Shown here one piece after another: positions 37,501 through 49,908 of a stretch of DNA of 64,000 bases. Where the stretch lies: contig JAZARR010000159.1 in the NCBI GenBank assembly GCA_037389465.1, positions 186,001 through 250,000 on the forward strand, written 5' to 3'. Source of the DNA: Baylisascaris procyonis. Its lineage: Eukaryota > Nematoda > Chromadorea > Rhabditida > Ascarididae. The stretch's first letter is position 1, and every line of letters begins with the position of its first letter. Position numbers and translations under genes: made by a program. The notes under the pieces are model-generated. The model saw only the letters and a list, made by a program, of their open reading frames with translations, made no database searches and was not told the DNA's origin.

Positions 37501-40500
37501 GAAGATAGTGATGTGACGCTTTGGCACATGATGGTCTGAAATTTCGCATGCTGAGAGCAATTAACAACATTGGTGCTTGCAATGTGTCAATTAAAAGTGT
37601 TCTTTGCTAGCCGTAGGTAGCGGGAAGGAACGAAATTTGCCGGCTAATCATCTTGTTTCCAGAGCGAACGATCAGCGATCTCTTTGCAAGATGAGCTTCT
37701 ATTCGCAGAAAGTGGAAGTGCGGGAAACAGTCTGCTCGGCAAAGGATGGACGAACCATCCTCCACTTAACGTACAGGTATTCCTATTCATCCGTTCGTTT
37801 CATTTGCTTCTATGTTCTTCCTCATTTTGGTTGCTGTTAGGTTTCTCATCTGCCAAAGGCTGATGCTCAAGAACAGAAACAATTTCTAGGAGTGTGAACC
37901 GACGTCAGGACAGTCTTCCTCGACAGGCACCGACTCATCACACAATTTTGACGCCATGATTCGTAACACACTTGCTGTGTGCGATTACGAAGAGGTTCGA
38001 ATTCACATATCCTTACTTTCTTCCTTAGCTCTAAGTTGTATGGCGGTGGTTGCTCGGCTCTGTTGAAGCGAGCAGACTTTCTTCTCCCACAAGTTCTGGC
38101 GCTCCTATTTATTCTGGCTTCAAGGAGATGAGGTCGTCATGCCGTTGCATATGCGTACTGAGAAACGCATTCGCCTTGTTTTATTTGCAGATATCCTTTT
38201 TATCCTCGTCAATTTTTTACACTCGAGCTTCAAAAGTTGCTTAGCTGTACGCATCGTTTCTTCATATAAAAGTATCATTGTCGCTCGAGTTTTGATCTTT
38301 TTTAAAGTCTCATATATTCATTATTTTCCTGTGATTTGTTTCTGATGTATTTTGTTGGACGCCCATCTGTGAACATTGTAATCTCCGACAGGTTGGTCAG
38401 TTACCTATCAGGAGGCGCAAGGCCCACATGCTGCGGTGTCAGACGCGCGCTTCAGTGGCATAATTTCACGACAAATTTCGTTTCGTTTTCAAACTAAATT
38501 AACATCCTGTGAGGTGAGGAAAACTAAGTAGCATTCATAGCGCATCCTTCTTGACAAATGTAGTTCAGGACTTGCTTTAATACAAGCGCCAGAGCGGAGG
38601 CTGGTTCATAGAAATCGGCAGTACGGCTGCAAGACACCTTAGCGGTCTTTGATCAAAACGAACCCTGGTCTGTATTTTTGAGACAAGCATCGTTGTCATC
38701 AATAAATCTATGCAAAACGAAAGCCGCTAAACTCCCTGAAAGAAGGGCAATACCTACGCTTGAATACAATCGAGTATTTCAGATGTGCATGTGTGTGGAG
38801 GGTAATCCTTGCGGTTTTGCGACCACGCGTAATTGTAGTCCACGCTTACTTGCCTGCAGCAGGTGGGGGGACTGTTGCAACGCACATCTCGATCATTTTC
38901 TCATGTTTTATGGTCCTCATCTACCTAAACATCCTAGCAATGGGTACCGCGGCGTCAACGAAACCAGGGCTTTTTGCATAATGCCGCGACTCCTGGCTTC
39001 GTTTTACTGACTCAGCTCATTCTCTGTGTTGATATGTAGTCGTTGAAATTAAGGTCCGACGTTGATATTATAAGTTGTGCAGATGGAGACAAAAGTGCGG
39101 AGTCGGCTAGACAGCGAAATGTTTGCCGATACGCTGAACGAGGGAATGGTAAGCGGTATCGAAATCGGACGTGCTTCAATCAGTGAGAAGGCCGATGAAG
39201 GATCTTTGATTGCCACATCTACAGTCATTCCTGCAAATCGCCTTGAAAAACGAAACAGCGATGATTGTGTTAGTTTTCTGCTACCATTAATTAAAGAGAT
39301 TGGTTTCGTGAATTGAAAACGAAGCAAGAATGACTCATAAACTAATGAGTTTTCCCATTTCTGCCGGTTTTCAGAAGCATCGCTTAAGGGCTGCTGGCAC
39401 TAATACTTTGTTCAGAGGTGATGCTGTTGTCTCGATTGTTCGTTGAGTGACATTGTTGTGACGAAAATTCAAATTGTTTTAATAATGACCCTTTTAACGA
39501 TGCGTCTTTCTAGTGGTTGCCACATCGGCATCTGACTCATTATAGCTGTCTTATGGTAATGAAAGGTTTCGATTTTGGAAAGTTTCTCGTCTCCTTAAAC
39601 AAAGGATATTAAGTGGACGAAATGAATGACATTTTTTTTCATTATATTGAATTCTTTTCGTAGACTCAGTAAGATGTTTTCCCCTCGCTACACTTGAGGT
39701 TGCTATTATGGCGCTTTTCCTATAATGTTTGTGGAAAGCCTTCCACGAACAACTTGCTTGAAGGTCTCTTCTTCATTGGATATTCTGTTGGAGTCATGCG
39801 CAAGCAATAAATATGTCACAGTAGGGGTTCTGATGAATCGAACCTTACAGCAACTATTTTCATATGCCAAGCGCCATACGTAGGGAGTGTGATGCTTATG
39901 AGCGCATATGCTTCCATCGCCTCGGTACAGGAAATTGGTTTTGGTAGGTTGTTTTGCAGCGTGCCGTTATTGTGAACGAAGCGGATATGAACGGTGAGGA
40001 CGAGTGTGGTATCTCGCGGGCGATGATCCCTTTACTGACGACGATCCCGCGGGAAAAGGGTCTCGACCAACAGAACTTCAGATGTGCTTCCTGCAACAGG
40101 TCTATCGGACCCACCTTCGCTTCCTATATGTCAGTTCGTTGTCATCTTGCTTTTCTGTGTTGTTTTGGTTTAGTTCCTTAGGTTTGCTTCGATTCACTTC
40201 AATCATGTAACTTTACCGTCGTTTTATGTTGCGAAATTTGTTCTCTTCAAACTTCGCGTTCCGATGTGACCGCGGTACTTTATAGAGAGGTTTCTGAAGC
40301 AAATTTGAGCCATTTGTTTGGGCTCATTGAATGCTCCTCCTTTCCTTACGAACATTGCAAAAATCTCTTCTGCCCTTAAATTATATAAGTGGGCTGCCTG
40401 CTGCTTTATTTTCTTGGCTGTTATAACGATTTAGGGTGTTGAACTCGGTGTCAAGCAGGAGAGAAGGCCAAAGGCTTTTCCAGCACGAATTTCGGCATGA

Positions 40501-43500
40501 TCAACCAGGAATCAAATTGGAGTTTGAAGCAGCGGGTGGGGGAAGGGGGGAGGGGTGAGAGGAAGGCAATGTGCCATTCTGCAGTATAGTCTTATTTTAA
40601 ACCCGGCGGTGCCAATACTGAAATATGGCTTTTGCCATTTATCGAGATCGTTTTCTCTCTACTGTACGGTAGTTGTAGACACGTGGAAATACTTTGATTT
40701 TGCTTTCAAACTTTGTATCCCCTCCTCATCCTCCCTCCTCCTCCCCTCACTGGCCTGTTATTTTCATTGGTACTGAACATAGAGTTCAGAATTCGTCACA
40801 CGAATGGATCTTTTTAATTTTTAGGGTGTGTGCACTCGACGCCAAGTACTACTGCGAAGGATGCTCGCGCAAAGGGGAAACGAGCGTGATCCCTTCTCGG
40901 CTTATTCACAACTGGGATTTCCATGCGCGGCCAGTCTGTCGTGCGAATATGTCTTTCATTAACGCAATCGCCGACCGCCCCATTATACGAATCGATAAGA
41001 TCAACCCTCATCTATATGAGCACTGTGAAACCATGAAGAATATTAAGGTTGGTATTGCAATCGGTTTTCGTGCTCTCGTTCCGATGGATTGTAAAGTGCT
41101 TAGTTTCTTTTGCTGTTTCTGCTTGCCTGTGGCCATCTGAGCCATCATAGATGACATATTCCATCGTTCGGAGTTTATTGGCACTTGACACGCTTGTACA
41201 TGATTATTTCACTCGCTCCGAAATGTTTGTTGTGATGCGACAGAATAGTCAAACGAAGGGCTAACACGTGCGGATAGAGTGAGAACTACATGCATCCAGA
41301 GAGCATCTTCTGAGTGTTTGTCTTCTCTTGTTTTTATAGTCCTTCATATTTGTAAAGGCTATCAATTTCCTCTGCGTCGTTTAAGGTGTACAGTCCCAAC
41401 ATACGTTAACAATGCATTGCGCATCTCCGACCTGCAGAAGTAAGTGCTAAATAGAGTTTAACGCAAGTGGTTATGGGGAGAAGACGAAAGAAAACGAGGC
41501 AATCCAAGGGTTTTTTCTAAATTGCGTGTACTTTTTAAGTAGATAGCTATTCATTAGAAGAAGAGTTCCCTCCACCCACGCAATCCCGAGGTTGGACCTT
41601 TGCAGCTTAGTTGCTGAAGAGTCGAGTGTGTTAGTGCTGGGCTAGCTAGCATGACAAGCAGACAACAACTGGAGCGCGATATTTGCTGCAAACTAAGGAG
41701 GGAGCTTCTACCTATCATCACACAAATGGCTGTCAGCATAATCGCGAGGTTTTCCTTCGTTAAAGTGTGTTTCATAAGTGATTGCTCGATGAATGCCGAC
41801 CCAGTAGATCAGTCTCAGTGCATTAGATAAGCGTATTTGGTGCACACTTTCTAAGTCTACGTTTACATTTATATATTTTCTTTGCCTTTATCAATTGATT
41901 GCAGTTTTTGCGCGAAAAAATGGGTCTGGCTGTAATGTACCTGTTGACATGTCGTGAATCAGTTGCCGACGACTTACGGATGAGGTTGTGGCCGAAAGAA
42001 TATTTATTTAACGACATTCACCTTTACTCTTTCACAGTTAGTTGTGTTTCAACTTTTTCTGCATGGCATCATATTTATCCAATCTTTTCATGGCCGATCA
42101 AGCCTTCTATTTCTTGGTGAGGTGAATGAATTGCCGATATTCACCCGACTCTGATGTCAAAACTCTTCCTCGAAGACAGACCGCTGAAAGAAATGGGGTC
42201 CAGCCGTCGCGTTGCCAAGGTATTTTAACCGCCACTTCAGGGCACTGTACCCTGAAGGGCGTCACCTCATGCCCACCTTCATAAAACAATTAGATTTAAT
42301 CAAGAAAAGGCTCTGATATAAGGTATTGTATACAGACCAGTTTCACTGAATGGTTCACATAATTGTGACCGAAAAATACCGTTTATTTGAAGCCACTAAA
42401 ACATAATTGGCTTTCACTGTTTACTGGAGCACTGATTTCCTGTTTGTCCTACTAGAGCTACTTCATGTTTCTTCCACAATTCCTCTTAAAGGTATATGGC
42501 CAAAATTTTTCATAATCCCATTCTGTTTATGAATGCAACTAGCTAGACTCTACAACATCAGTGCCCAGCAATCGTCATTTCTAGGAAACCGGGGTATTCA
42601 GTGTGCCTCACTACTTAGTCTGTTTTTTAAGCTGAACGTATTCAACAATTATGAGGCTTTTCGGAATATCAACAGAACGACTAGTAGAATAAATTCGCGA
42701 AGTAAGACATGGTAGTAACAACATGCCCTTCCGTTTGCCTTTAACAGTGCGATGGGTTAAAGGGATCTCTGATTAGCTCATTTATGATCGCTCTTCTGTT
42801 ATATTTTTGATGCGGTTTTCTCTTCTTTTTTGAATTCTTATATTTCTTTTTTTTTCAAGCTAACAGTTATTGCGCTGTATGGTTGATGAAGATGCCGTTT
42901 GGTTTATTGATGTATCATGAGAATGGCCGTCTTCGAAAAGGTACGGCAAGCGGAGTGACTGAAGTGGTTCAAGGAGTGACTTCTTGGCTTGCTACTGCTT
43001 GAGCGATTGAAAAGGGCGATGTAAATACCCACAAATAAACGATGAATCGCTGTTCATCTCTGCAAGTTTCTCATGTTTTCAGGATCTTCTGAGTGTTCTC
43101 TCTGGGCAGTTGGAAAGGCATTTACAATCGATAATAGTATATACAGTGGAGCATATTCGACGATGTGTGCTGTGTGCGCAAAAGGGATTCGTTTGTGAAA
43201 TATGTGCATGTCCTCGAGTCATCTATCCGTTTCAAGTGGAGACAACGTTCCGAGTTAGAACTAACTAATTATTTCATCGTGAAAATAAGTGCTCGAATGG
43301 CATTTGCTTCTCGCTTTTCTTAGTAGTCACTACACAAAAATATATTTCATCCACTGAAAGCTAAACTGCAAAGAGTATCTAAGATTGTTGTGGTAGTTGA
43401 CGGTAATACTACTTCGTGCGTAATGCTTTGATCCATTTCGACTCTTATGAATTCAGGCTTTGAAGGTGGTCTCAAGCAATTGAATTTAAATCAGGAACTT

Positions 43501-43717
43501 TATTTGTTTCACTCTGGCTGTTTTGCAGTAGAATAAAGATTAACTGTATGCATTTGATATGATTTGGAGGGGCATAACTGTGTTGTTTCAGTGCTCCAAA
43601 TGTTATTCGGTATATCACAAGGAATGCATCGGTGAGAAGCGGTGTCCGAAATGCTTGCGGCGAGAGCAGTACGCAAAGCGGCCTGATATATCACCCGATC
43701 ATTTGCCACTCGACTAG
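20957..43717 (+). CDS. PLEKHM1/Rubicon-family late endosome-lysosome adaptor
   Basis: PLEKHM1 binds Rab7 and the HOPS tether and promotes fusion of late endosomes and autophagosomes with lysosomes. Confident exons: 20957-21057, 22142-22247, 23504-23599, 27488-27567, 29176-29354, 29637-29828, 30662-30849, 31023-31132, 31663-31755, 31793-~31865, 32067-32180, 32362-32495, 32585-32626, 32868-33007, 34186-~34262, 34932-35062, 35493-35605, 36048-36142, 39083-39268, 39375-~39425, 39960-40129, 40825-41047, 41905-42036, 43083-43253, 43592-43717. Less certain: 36438-36476, 37320-~37358, 37617-37776, 37890-37994. The total is about 1,150 codons, close to human PLEKHM1 (about 1,056). Domain order is RUN, long Ser/Pro/acidic linker, then the RH cysteine-rich domain. 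The RH domain aligns with PLEKHM1 without gaps over the Rab7-binding region (IPREKGLDQQNFRCASC; SVIPSRLIHNWDF). PLEKHM1 is favoured over Rubicon by these motifs, but no PH domain was recognised in the middle. Confidence 0.9.
24609..24660. repeat. (AT)n microsatellite in a PLEKHM1-like intron
   Basis: About 25 AT units with one C interruption, within the intron 23600-27487. The flanking ATGTATGC-rich sequence is also low in complexity. Confidence 0.95.
30662..31132 (+). other. exon pair flanking a probable GC-AG intron
   Basis: The exon starting at 30662 stays open and coding-like to TAT GAG at 30849, but no GT lies between there and the in-frame TAA at about 30859. The sequence GAG|GCAATT offers a GC donor. 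The next exon, 31023-31132, joins in phase 0 after AAAG and ends at AG|GTAAAT. Confidence 0.55.
31464..31556. repeat. (TA)n microsatellite
   Basis: About 46 TA units, the longest pure array in the window, inside the intron 31133-31662 of the PLEKHM1-like gene. Confidence 0.97.
36438..38960 (+). other. unresolved middle exons of the PLEKHM1-like gene
   Basis: Several stretches look coding and have splice sites, but their phases do not all agree. 36438-36476 ends at TCC|GTAAGT. 37320 onward is open in all three frames. 37617-37776 (frame giving ANDQRSLCKMSFYSQKVEV) ends at AG|GTATTC in phase 2. 37890-37994 (ECEPTSGQSSSTGTDSSHNF, ending VCDYEE) needs a phase 0 partner. Further possible exons lie at about 38041-38120, 38395-38460 and 38700-38770. 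A missed small exon, alternative splicing or an assembly indel could explain the mismatch. If the gene has a PH domain, it should be encoded here. Confidence 0.4.
39083..39425 (+). other. exons just before the RH domain
   Basis: 39083-39268 (62 codons, phase 0 at both ends; starts METKVRSRLDSEMFADTL) and 39375-~39425 (KHRLRAAGTNTLFRGDA). The donor of the second is uncertain: AGA G|GTGATG would break the frame, while GCT|GTTGTC keeps it with the RH exon at 39960. Confidence 0.7.
39960..43717 (+). other. RH (Rubicon homology) domain exons
   Basis: Five exons (39960-40129, 40825-41047, 41905-42036, 43083-43253, 43592-43717), phased throughout. Zinc-type residues in order: CASC; C-x8-CEGC; a Cys in RPVCR; CVLC-x6-CEIC; CSKC-x4-H-x3-C; CPKC. 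The segment NIK|FLREKMGLAVMYLLTCRE aligns with human PLEKHM1 without a gap across the intron at 41048-41904. This domain is the Rab7-binding part of PLEKHM1, PLEKHM3, DEF8 and Rubicon. The protein ends SPDHLPLD. Confidence 0.93.
40534..40555 (+). other. G-quadruplex motif in an intron
   Basis: Four G-runs (3, 5, 6 and 4 G) with loops of one or two bases, on the sense strand of the intron between the first two RH-domain exons. Confidence 0.7.
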
Positions 43718-43943
43718 CATTGACCACGAAATTCCGGTGGTACATGTTCGCGATGCGCGGCTGTATTTCGAACTTTACTAAGCATGAAGCGAAAGTGAAG
43801 CCACAAGATTGAACAACCCACTGGTATGCCAAAGGGAAATCGGTCCATGTTTTTGCAGCCCCTCCTCAGAAGCACCTTAACTGGTTAGGAGTTCCGCCGC
43901 GGTCCACAATGAGCACGGGAAAATGAAGATTGCATTTGCATTA

Positions 43944-43949
43944 AATAAA
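43944..43949 (+). terminator. probable polyadenylation signal of the PLEKHM1-like gene
   Basis: AATAAA hexamer 227 bases after the stop codon at 43717. A second AATAAA lies about 50 bases further on. Confidence 0.6.
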
Positions 43950-45600
43950 CGAATGAAAATTATGTCCAGTTAAGAAAGGAGGTTTCATAAAAATGAATAA
44001 AGTGCGAGGTACGTTTTCTAGAGGTATGGTTTCGTGCAGATTTTGAAGGCGATGCGACATTTTTTCTGTCTAACTGAATAATAAAAGTGATGCGCAAAAG
44101 TGTTGAGCTCTTAAAGTTCGTAAGGGAATTTACTGAAGAAGAAACAGGAGGATGTTGAGTTCTAATTCGGTCTTCTTCACGGGATTTCAGCCATCTTCCA
44201 CTTTCTCACCACAGGTGCTGAACGAGAGAGAATTGTTTTTTGCCAGAGTTTTTATTTGAGACAGTTTAGAACATTTTGATTTCTTATTACTGTTTTAGTT
44301 TCCTCACTGTTGATAAATTTTGCTTAACATTTCCGCAGAGTTTTATTTGTCTTCATCAGGATCCTCTCGTTGTCAGCGCCAATTTCTCCCTCCCATTCAA
44401 AAGTGGTTATATGGAACTGCTCATTTGCAATAGATGAATTATCGGCGTGCTGACATTGTCTCGTTTTCTGCAGAAAGTGGTGTCTATTTAGGATAACTAT
44501 GGTAGTTATCCTTGTGGATGGACGTTATTTCATTTTTCATGTCGGATAATTTCCTCATCGTTAAATATTTTTATTTTGCTTTTGCCAGCTTTGTTGGCAG
44601 TGAACGGAGCTGGTCTTTTATTTACTAAATATTCTGTAAATATGTGCATTAACAATTTGAAGAACTCAATGCTTTTCTTATTTATTTGTGTAATGTAGTA
44701 GTGGTTAATCGTTGAAACGGTGCATTGAAATGTGAGTGGTTATATTGAGGTGCTCGTGCAACGTATTCCACATCGGGTAAGCAGCGCCGTTGTCTGTACT
44801 CATACGTTAAGTAAAATTGAACGACTTTTCTCCGGATTGACTGTATCGGGATTTATGCTTGAGTCTAACGTGGTGTGGTAGTGTCAGCGCTTCTGGTATA
44901 GTGAAAGTATCAGTTAGAAATTCAATACTGTGAAGCTGACAACAGCATAAACGGACAAATATCTCCCCTGAACTGTTATCCTGTAATTTGAGAACGGGTA
45001 GACAAATTGTTTTGCTCGTGCTTCTAAAACGTTATTTTTGCTTCCGTTTAGCTGAGACAGACGCCGGCTCTATCGCCAACTTGTAGTAGGCATTGTAAAT
45101 TTGGGTGCAGTTGCTTGAACAGCCGTAAGAGTAATGTTGTACTTGTGGCATTCAATTTCTTTTTGTTCGTTTTCAACTCGTTCGTAAGAAGTAATCGAAC
45201 CGCCGCACAATGGATATTGTCTATTGGCAAAATACTAAATTGAGGTGCACACAGCAATAAGCTGAACTCGATTCTGTGTCATCGCTTTGCGGTCTAGACA
45301 ATCGTTGGGAGACTTTCTCAGCTACTTTATTGAAGCCTAGTAATTTACTATTATGAAAGATACTGGCACTGTTTTCCAATGCAATTAAAGCTTCCGAATT
45401 TGAGCTTGAAATTGAAGCACATGGAGGAACTTTTTTTTTCGAGCACAGGCAGAGTATCGGTCCTAAAAGTCCATGATTACGATGCTATGAGAGAAGTTAA
45501 ATAAAAGCGTATTTTGACCTCCTGCAAAATTCGCACGGGAATGCTTCGGTTGTCGCCAAATTTCACAGATAGGTATCCCGGAACATCAGGGTGCTGCAAA
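43950..45600. other. no recognisable gene
   Basis: Intergenic sequence downstream of the PLEKHM1-like gene. Nothing with family resemblance or convincing splice structure was seen. Confidence 0.5.
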
Positions 45601-45637
45601 TGAGTCTTTCAGTAAGCTGGGTTCACGGAAAGAAGTT

Positions 45638-47980
45638 TTATGATCCTCCAGGGAGATAGGCATCCAGAATGTTCAATTCGCTGCTAAATTTCTGCGGTGG
45701 GGAGCCTTTGGGGACGATGTCATGTATAACGTTTATTTGAAAGTAGGAAATTTCTAGCCCTGTCGGTATTGTATTGTATTTATGCCCCCGTAAATGGTTT
45801 GCTGCATTATTTTCCATACGCACTGAAGTACATAGCAAAAACGATGCGCGGTCTCGTGTAGGGCATTCGCCATCCTTTTTCGTCATCGACGTCTGCAAGC
45901 GAATATTTTTCCGCTCAACGTTCTTCGAGGAGCTGTCACACTCTGTGATAATCGAGTGCAACTATTAAAAGACGCATTCACGCCTCTTATGGAGAAAGCG
46001 TTGCATCGAAATGCACATTCAAAGGCTCTTCTGGGAAGGAAAGATTCATCCCTTCATTTAATAGTCTTGATTTCTGTTTAAAATGGAACTGAGCCTCTAT
46101 GAATAGGAAATATCCGATGAAATACCTTAAGAATTTCTGTAAAAACCGATGGCTTTTCTTTTGAGAAAACGAGACTGTCCTGTGAGCGGACTCTAGAATT
46201 TTCCCATTTCGTTATCGAATAGGAGATTTTTTAAATGGAAGGTATGTTTTTTGCAGAAAAACGTATTCGTTGTGTTAAAATAAAATAATACCCAAGTTGA
46301 CCTTACAATTGTTCTTAAATTTACACCTTTTTAACATATGTGAATGGCATCGGATATGAAAGCTCATGTCTGCAGCTATGTCGAAATATGGAGGTGAGTT
46401 TCGTCTGGACTACTGCACTCTCAGAAGCGCTTGTTCCAAGGATTTTTGATTCCGATTGTTCAACCGTTATATTCTTTCGTGATATTTTTAATAAATGAAG
46501 TACAGTAATAATGAAAGCAGCTTCTTGCTGAGATGTATAAGGTTACTTTTTGTGATCGTCGTCTATTTCCCTCAGTTTGATTCTCAAAAATTCGTTTATC
46601 AACTTTAAGAGGAGTATTCATGATACCAGACCAACGAAACAAATTTCCAAGTATCCACCTCGTGCTTCGCGGACTACCGTACTTACCTGATATATGAGCC
46701 CAGCATTCCATTTTAAACGATTCTTGACAGAAGGATTAAATGCCATTAGTGAATGATCGCAAGGGAACACCCAAGGTGGACTACCATGGGAAAAATTTCC
46801 ATCCCTCGAATTTATTAAGGCATGACAACACTTCATTTGAGCGCATCGTGAAACTTCCTGATTGCAAAAGTGTCCTGTGGATTCCACCTTTTGTTGTCTT
46901 CTATTGCACTCACACGCTTTTGTTGTGATCGACCGTGTCACAGTCGTTGTTGCTGCAGTCGTCTGCGATTCTTATCTTTAAAAGGCGATTCAGCTTTGGA
47001 AGAGAAGTGAGGAGACTGTTATTTTCTACTGCCTTGTTTCGCTCATTTTGTCTTTCAGTTTGATATGTGTAAAGCATATAGATGAGGGACGTTCTTAAAG
47101 GCCCCTTCGACTGGAGAGGCTTATGTGCAGGACTGGAGGGGATTATATGCACCTGCATTCGCCAAGAAGCCTCGTTCTTCATTACGCAACAGCAGAGGGC
47201 TTTTATTTGCGGTGGTTTGTATCATCAAATCAATACTCAAGTAAAATGAGCTCATTCACATTGTGGTGAAATGTGCGGACACACGGAAAGTAGACAGCAT
47301 TCGTTGAAATAGTGGCCGATGATTCCTGTTGAGTTAACATATGCGCACCCCATTTAAGCACGATACATCCATGCTTTCTTCACCAAAGGCCCACTTTTCC
47401 CATCGATTTTGTTTGTGAAAGCCCCCCATTAGGGAGAATACCTGATAGATGGATAAGGAGAGTTTTTAAGTAAAACAACTGCGGTAAAAAGGGCTGCTGA
47501 TTACTGACTGAAGTATTGCAAGGACGTGAAGGTGTCTCGATGGCTCTAACCTCTAGTTGGCTGTAAGGCTTACGTGGCGCACTTATTTGCTTACTGGATG
47601 GCCAATGGATGATATTGTGTAGGCTTCATACTTTAACTAATATTTCTCTAGTTTTTTCTATTTATGGTAACTCTTACAGAACTTGGTAGGTGGTGACGAA
47701 GTTTTTTTTAGTGCAAAGGCTAGCCGTCAGTGCCATTCGTAAAGAATTGGTTTGCAGCCGGGTAAATAGGAACTGGCTGAGGTTCAACAAATGTTAGTGC
47801 GACACATCGGCTTGATTGAAAATGCTCAAAAGACGCGTTTGCGCCTATGAAAGAGCGTCGCGTTGCGATGGCTCCGTTTTTTTTTTGTGCACCATCGTGA
47901 AAACATTTTTGGCACCACCATTTTTCTATTGTAAATGTGTGCTGATCGATATTTGCAAAGTAGTCCTCCATACGTACCAA
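45638..47980 (-). CDS. scattered minus-strand coding-like stretches, unidentified
   Basis: Three minus-strand open stretches have a fairly balanced composition: 45638-45961 (107 codons, Ser/Asn/Lys-rich), 46618-46941, and 47720-47980, whose last part is Pro-rich (VEPQPVPIYPAANQFF) and ends at a stop. Exon limits and order could not be fixed, and an opposite-strand reading at 46740-46928 is also coding-like. They may be exons of one minus-strand gene or chance ORFs. Confidence 0.2.
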
Positions 47981-48026
47981 ATCAAGAGCTTTCTACTGAC
48001 AATATCGTATTTTTGAATGAATCGTT

Positions 48027-48029
<3 letters not shown>

Positions 48030-48097
<68 letters not shown>

Positions 48098-48170
48098 GCA
48101 AATAGTAAATAGACACTCAGAGGTTCATAACGCCAGCAACCCAGTTTATTATATATATATATATATATAA
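48030..48170. repeat. two neighbouring (AT)n microsatellites
   Basis: A long array at 48030-48095 and a short one at 48148-48170, separated by about 50 bases of unique sequence. Confidence 0.95.
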
Positions 48171-48539
48171 TGTAATCGCGGTGGCTTTCGTGGTCGCGAT
48201 TTAGAATTGTAGAACAAACACGTACACAAATACATATGTACGCGCATGGTGTGATGATGATATCGTCTACAAAAATCTGGGAATGCAGGTTGAAAATGCA
48301 CTTCAAATGACTGATGAAGTTGGTAGCGTAATAAGTTTATGTAAAAATTGCACAAGGAGTACAGTGCATTGCGTATCATTGCAGGTGAGCGCATAGTGCA
48401 CGTGCAGGTAAACGTTAGAACTCACAACGAAAACACATCAACAATACCACTAATTATGTCTCTATTCTATTTACGGCTTGGGTGTGGTTGTCAGCGTCTC
48501 ATTCTTCAAATATTGTATAATATATCCGACCGTTTTTAT

Positions 48540-48591
48540 ATGTCGCATAGAGAGGCTCAAAGGAAAAATGCAAACCAGGAACGCATAAGGT
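48540..48591 (+). CDS. candidate short coding exon with a strong donor
   Basis: Plus-strand ATG at about 48540 opens MSHREAQRKNANQERIR, ending exactly at AG|GTAAGT (48591/48592). The basic run is superficially like the DNA-contacting part of bHLH proteins (ERIR ending), but the spacing is not canonical and no helix-loop-helix continuation was found downstream. Probably a first or internal exon of an unidentified gene. Confidence 0.25.
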
Positions 48592-49424
48592 AAGTTGGGT
48601 GCATCCCACGGAGGTGCAATGAGAGAAGAAGCCTTTAGCTGACTCATGCACGTCAGCTAAAAAAATTTTTTTAGCCTTGTACGCGTACGCGATCTATCTT
48701 AGTGCGCACCGCATCCGTTTATGTGTGTGTCGCGTTGCTTCGACTGATTTCAATCGGCGATGGAACTGTCGATTCTCAGCACTTTTCATCTAACCTCGCC
48801 TATATTTGTGAATCTATTCCTCTCTTTATTTTAACTTCCGATTCTGCCTCTAACAACTATCACTACTGCCAACTCCATACTGTTCAATAAACATTCTTCT
48901 TGAGATTGAACATAAAAATGTTTCTATCAATATGAAAAGTAATGAAGAGCGCTTTTGCAAATGAGAAACGCATTCAATATTCCGCTCTTGAAAAAAAAAG
49001 ATGTATTTATTTATATATTTATATTTATGTACTGTACGACTCTCTTGTGTTTTTAAGCCCATTGAAGCAGCTGCGTGGGATTTCCATGGGAACTACTAGA
49101 ATTTTGTTATCGTCGGAAGTAGTTTTCGTGAGCTATGCGCTAAATGGAGAGGTGTATCAAAGCATTCAAAGGGATCGCTCCTTTGTTATCTGCATCTATT
49201 ATATATCATGCATTTTCTTGCGATTTTTCACAAAAGTTCTTCAGTATAAATAATGTACTTTGGAAATGGAATCCCTAGATTTGTCATTGGCTTTCCTTGA
49301 TCCCGCATCACTCTCCCTCCTAAAACGGAGCGTTTTTATTTATTTTCCCACTTTAATAGCATCTCGATTTACTAAAGTGACTATGCAGGGCAGCATTAAG
49401 AGTGTTGCGGAAGTGAAACTGGCC

Positions 49425-49513
49425 TGCATCTGACTAACTTCGGATGGTGAATACGAAAGTTCTGCTGAAGATAAATACGAAGGAAGTTTTTGTGCAATTT
49501 CAAGAAATGATCT
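49425..49513 (-). CDS. candidate internal exon, unidentified
   Basis: On the minus strand TTTTCCACAG precedes a stretch reading SFLEIAQKLPSYLSSAELSY and ending at a GAA|GTTAGT donor. Composition is coding-like and both splice sites are good. No family recognised. Further in-frame coding-like sequence follows to 49340. Confidence 0.35.
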
Positions 49514-49908
49514 GTGGAAAATTTTTCGTTCCACGATGAAGAAAAAGATGCTACTTTTCGCATATTCATCGGTTTTATTGAAAACTGTTATCAGTAGATT
49601 GTGTTGATTGGGAACTGGCTGAATAGTTATCGCCTAAAAACATTCTTCCAGATTGGGCACTTTTATCTGGATCGTTGAAAAATCCTCTTTTTGTTTATTC
49701 GTGAAAACGTCTACTCTGAACACCTGAAAACTGTGCGCGTGAACCTCTATCGCTTCGTCGACAATCTAGCACCGTCGTTTTTAAATGAATTTCATGTATT
49801 TCACACACTGTGATATCGTACAATGTACCGTTCGACTTGCACATTGAAGCAAATAAAACACCTACTCGCACAAAACGTTTAATTTCATCAGTAAACAGGT
49901 TGTCAGTG

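Noticed and set aside
41387..41441. Extra small exon between RH-domain exons (reads LRISDLQK, then GTAAGT)
   Set aside because: It introduces a stop or breaks the phase, while joining 41047 directly to 41905 aligns gap-free with PLEKHM1.
47926..48394. Minus-strand ORFs rich in Tyr and Ile
   Set aside because: Translation of the AT microsatellites; no coding signal outside them.
48540..48591. bHLH transcription factor basic region
   Set aside because: ERIR and the basic run look suggestive, but the spacing is off by one and no amphipathic helices follow.
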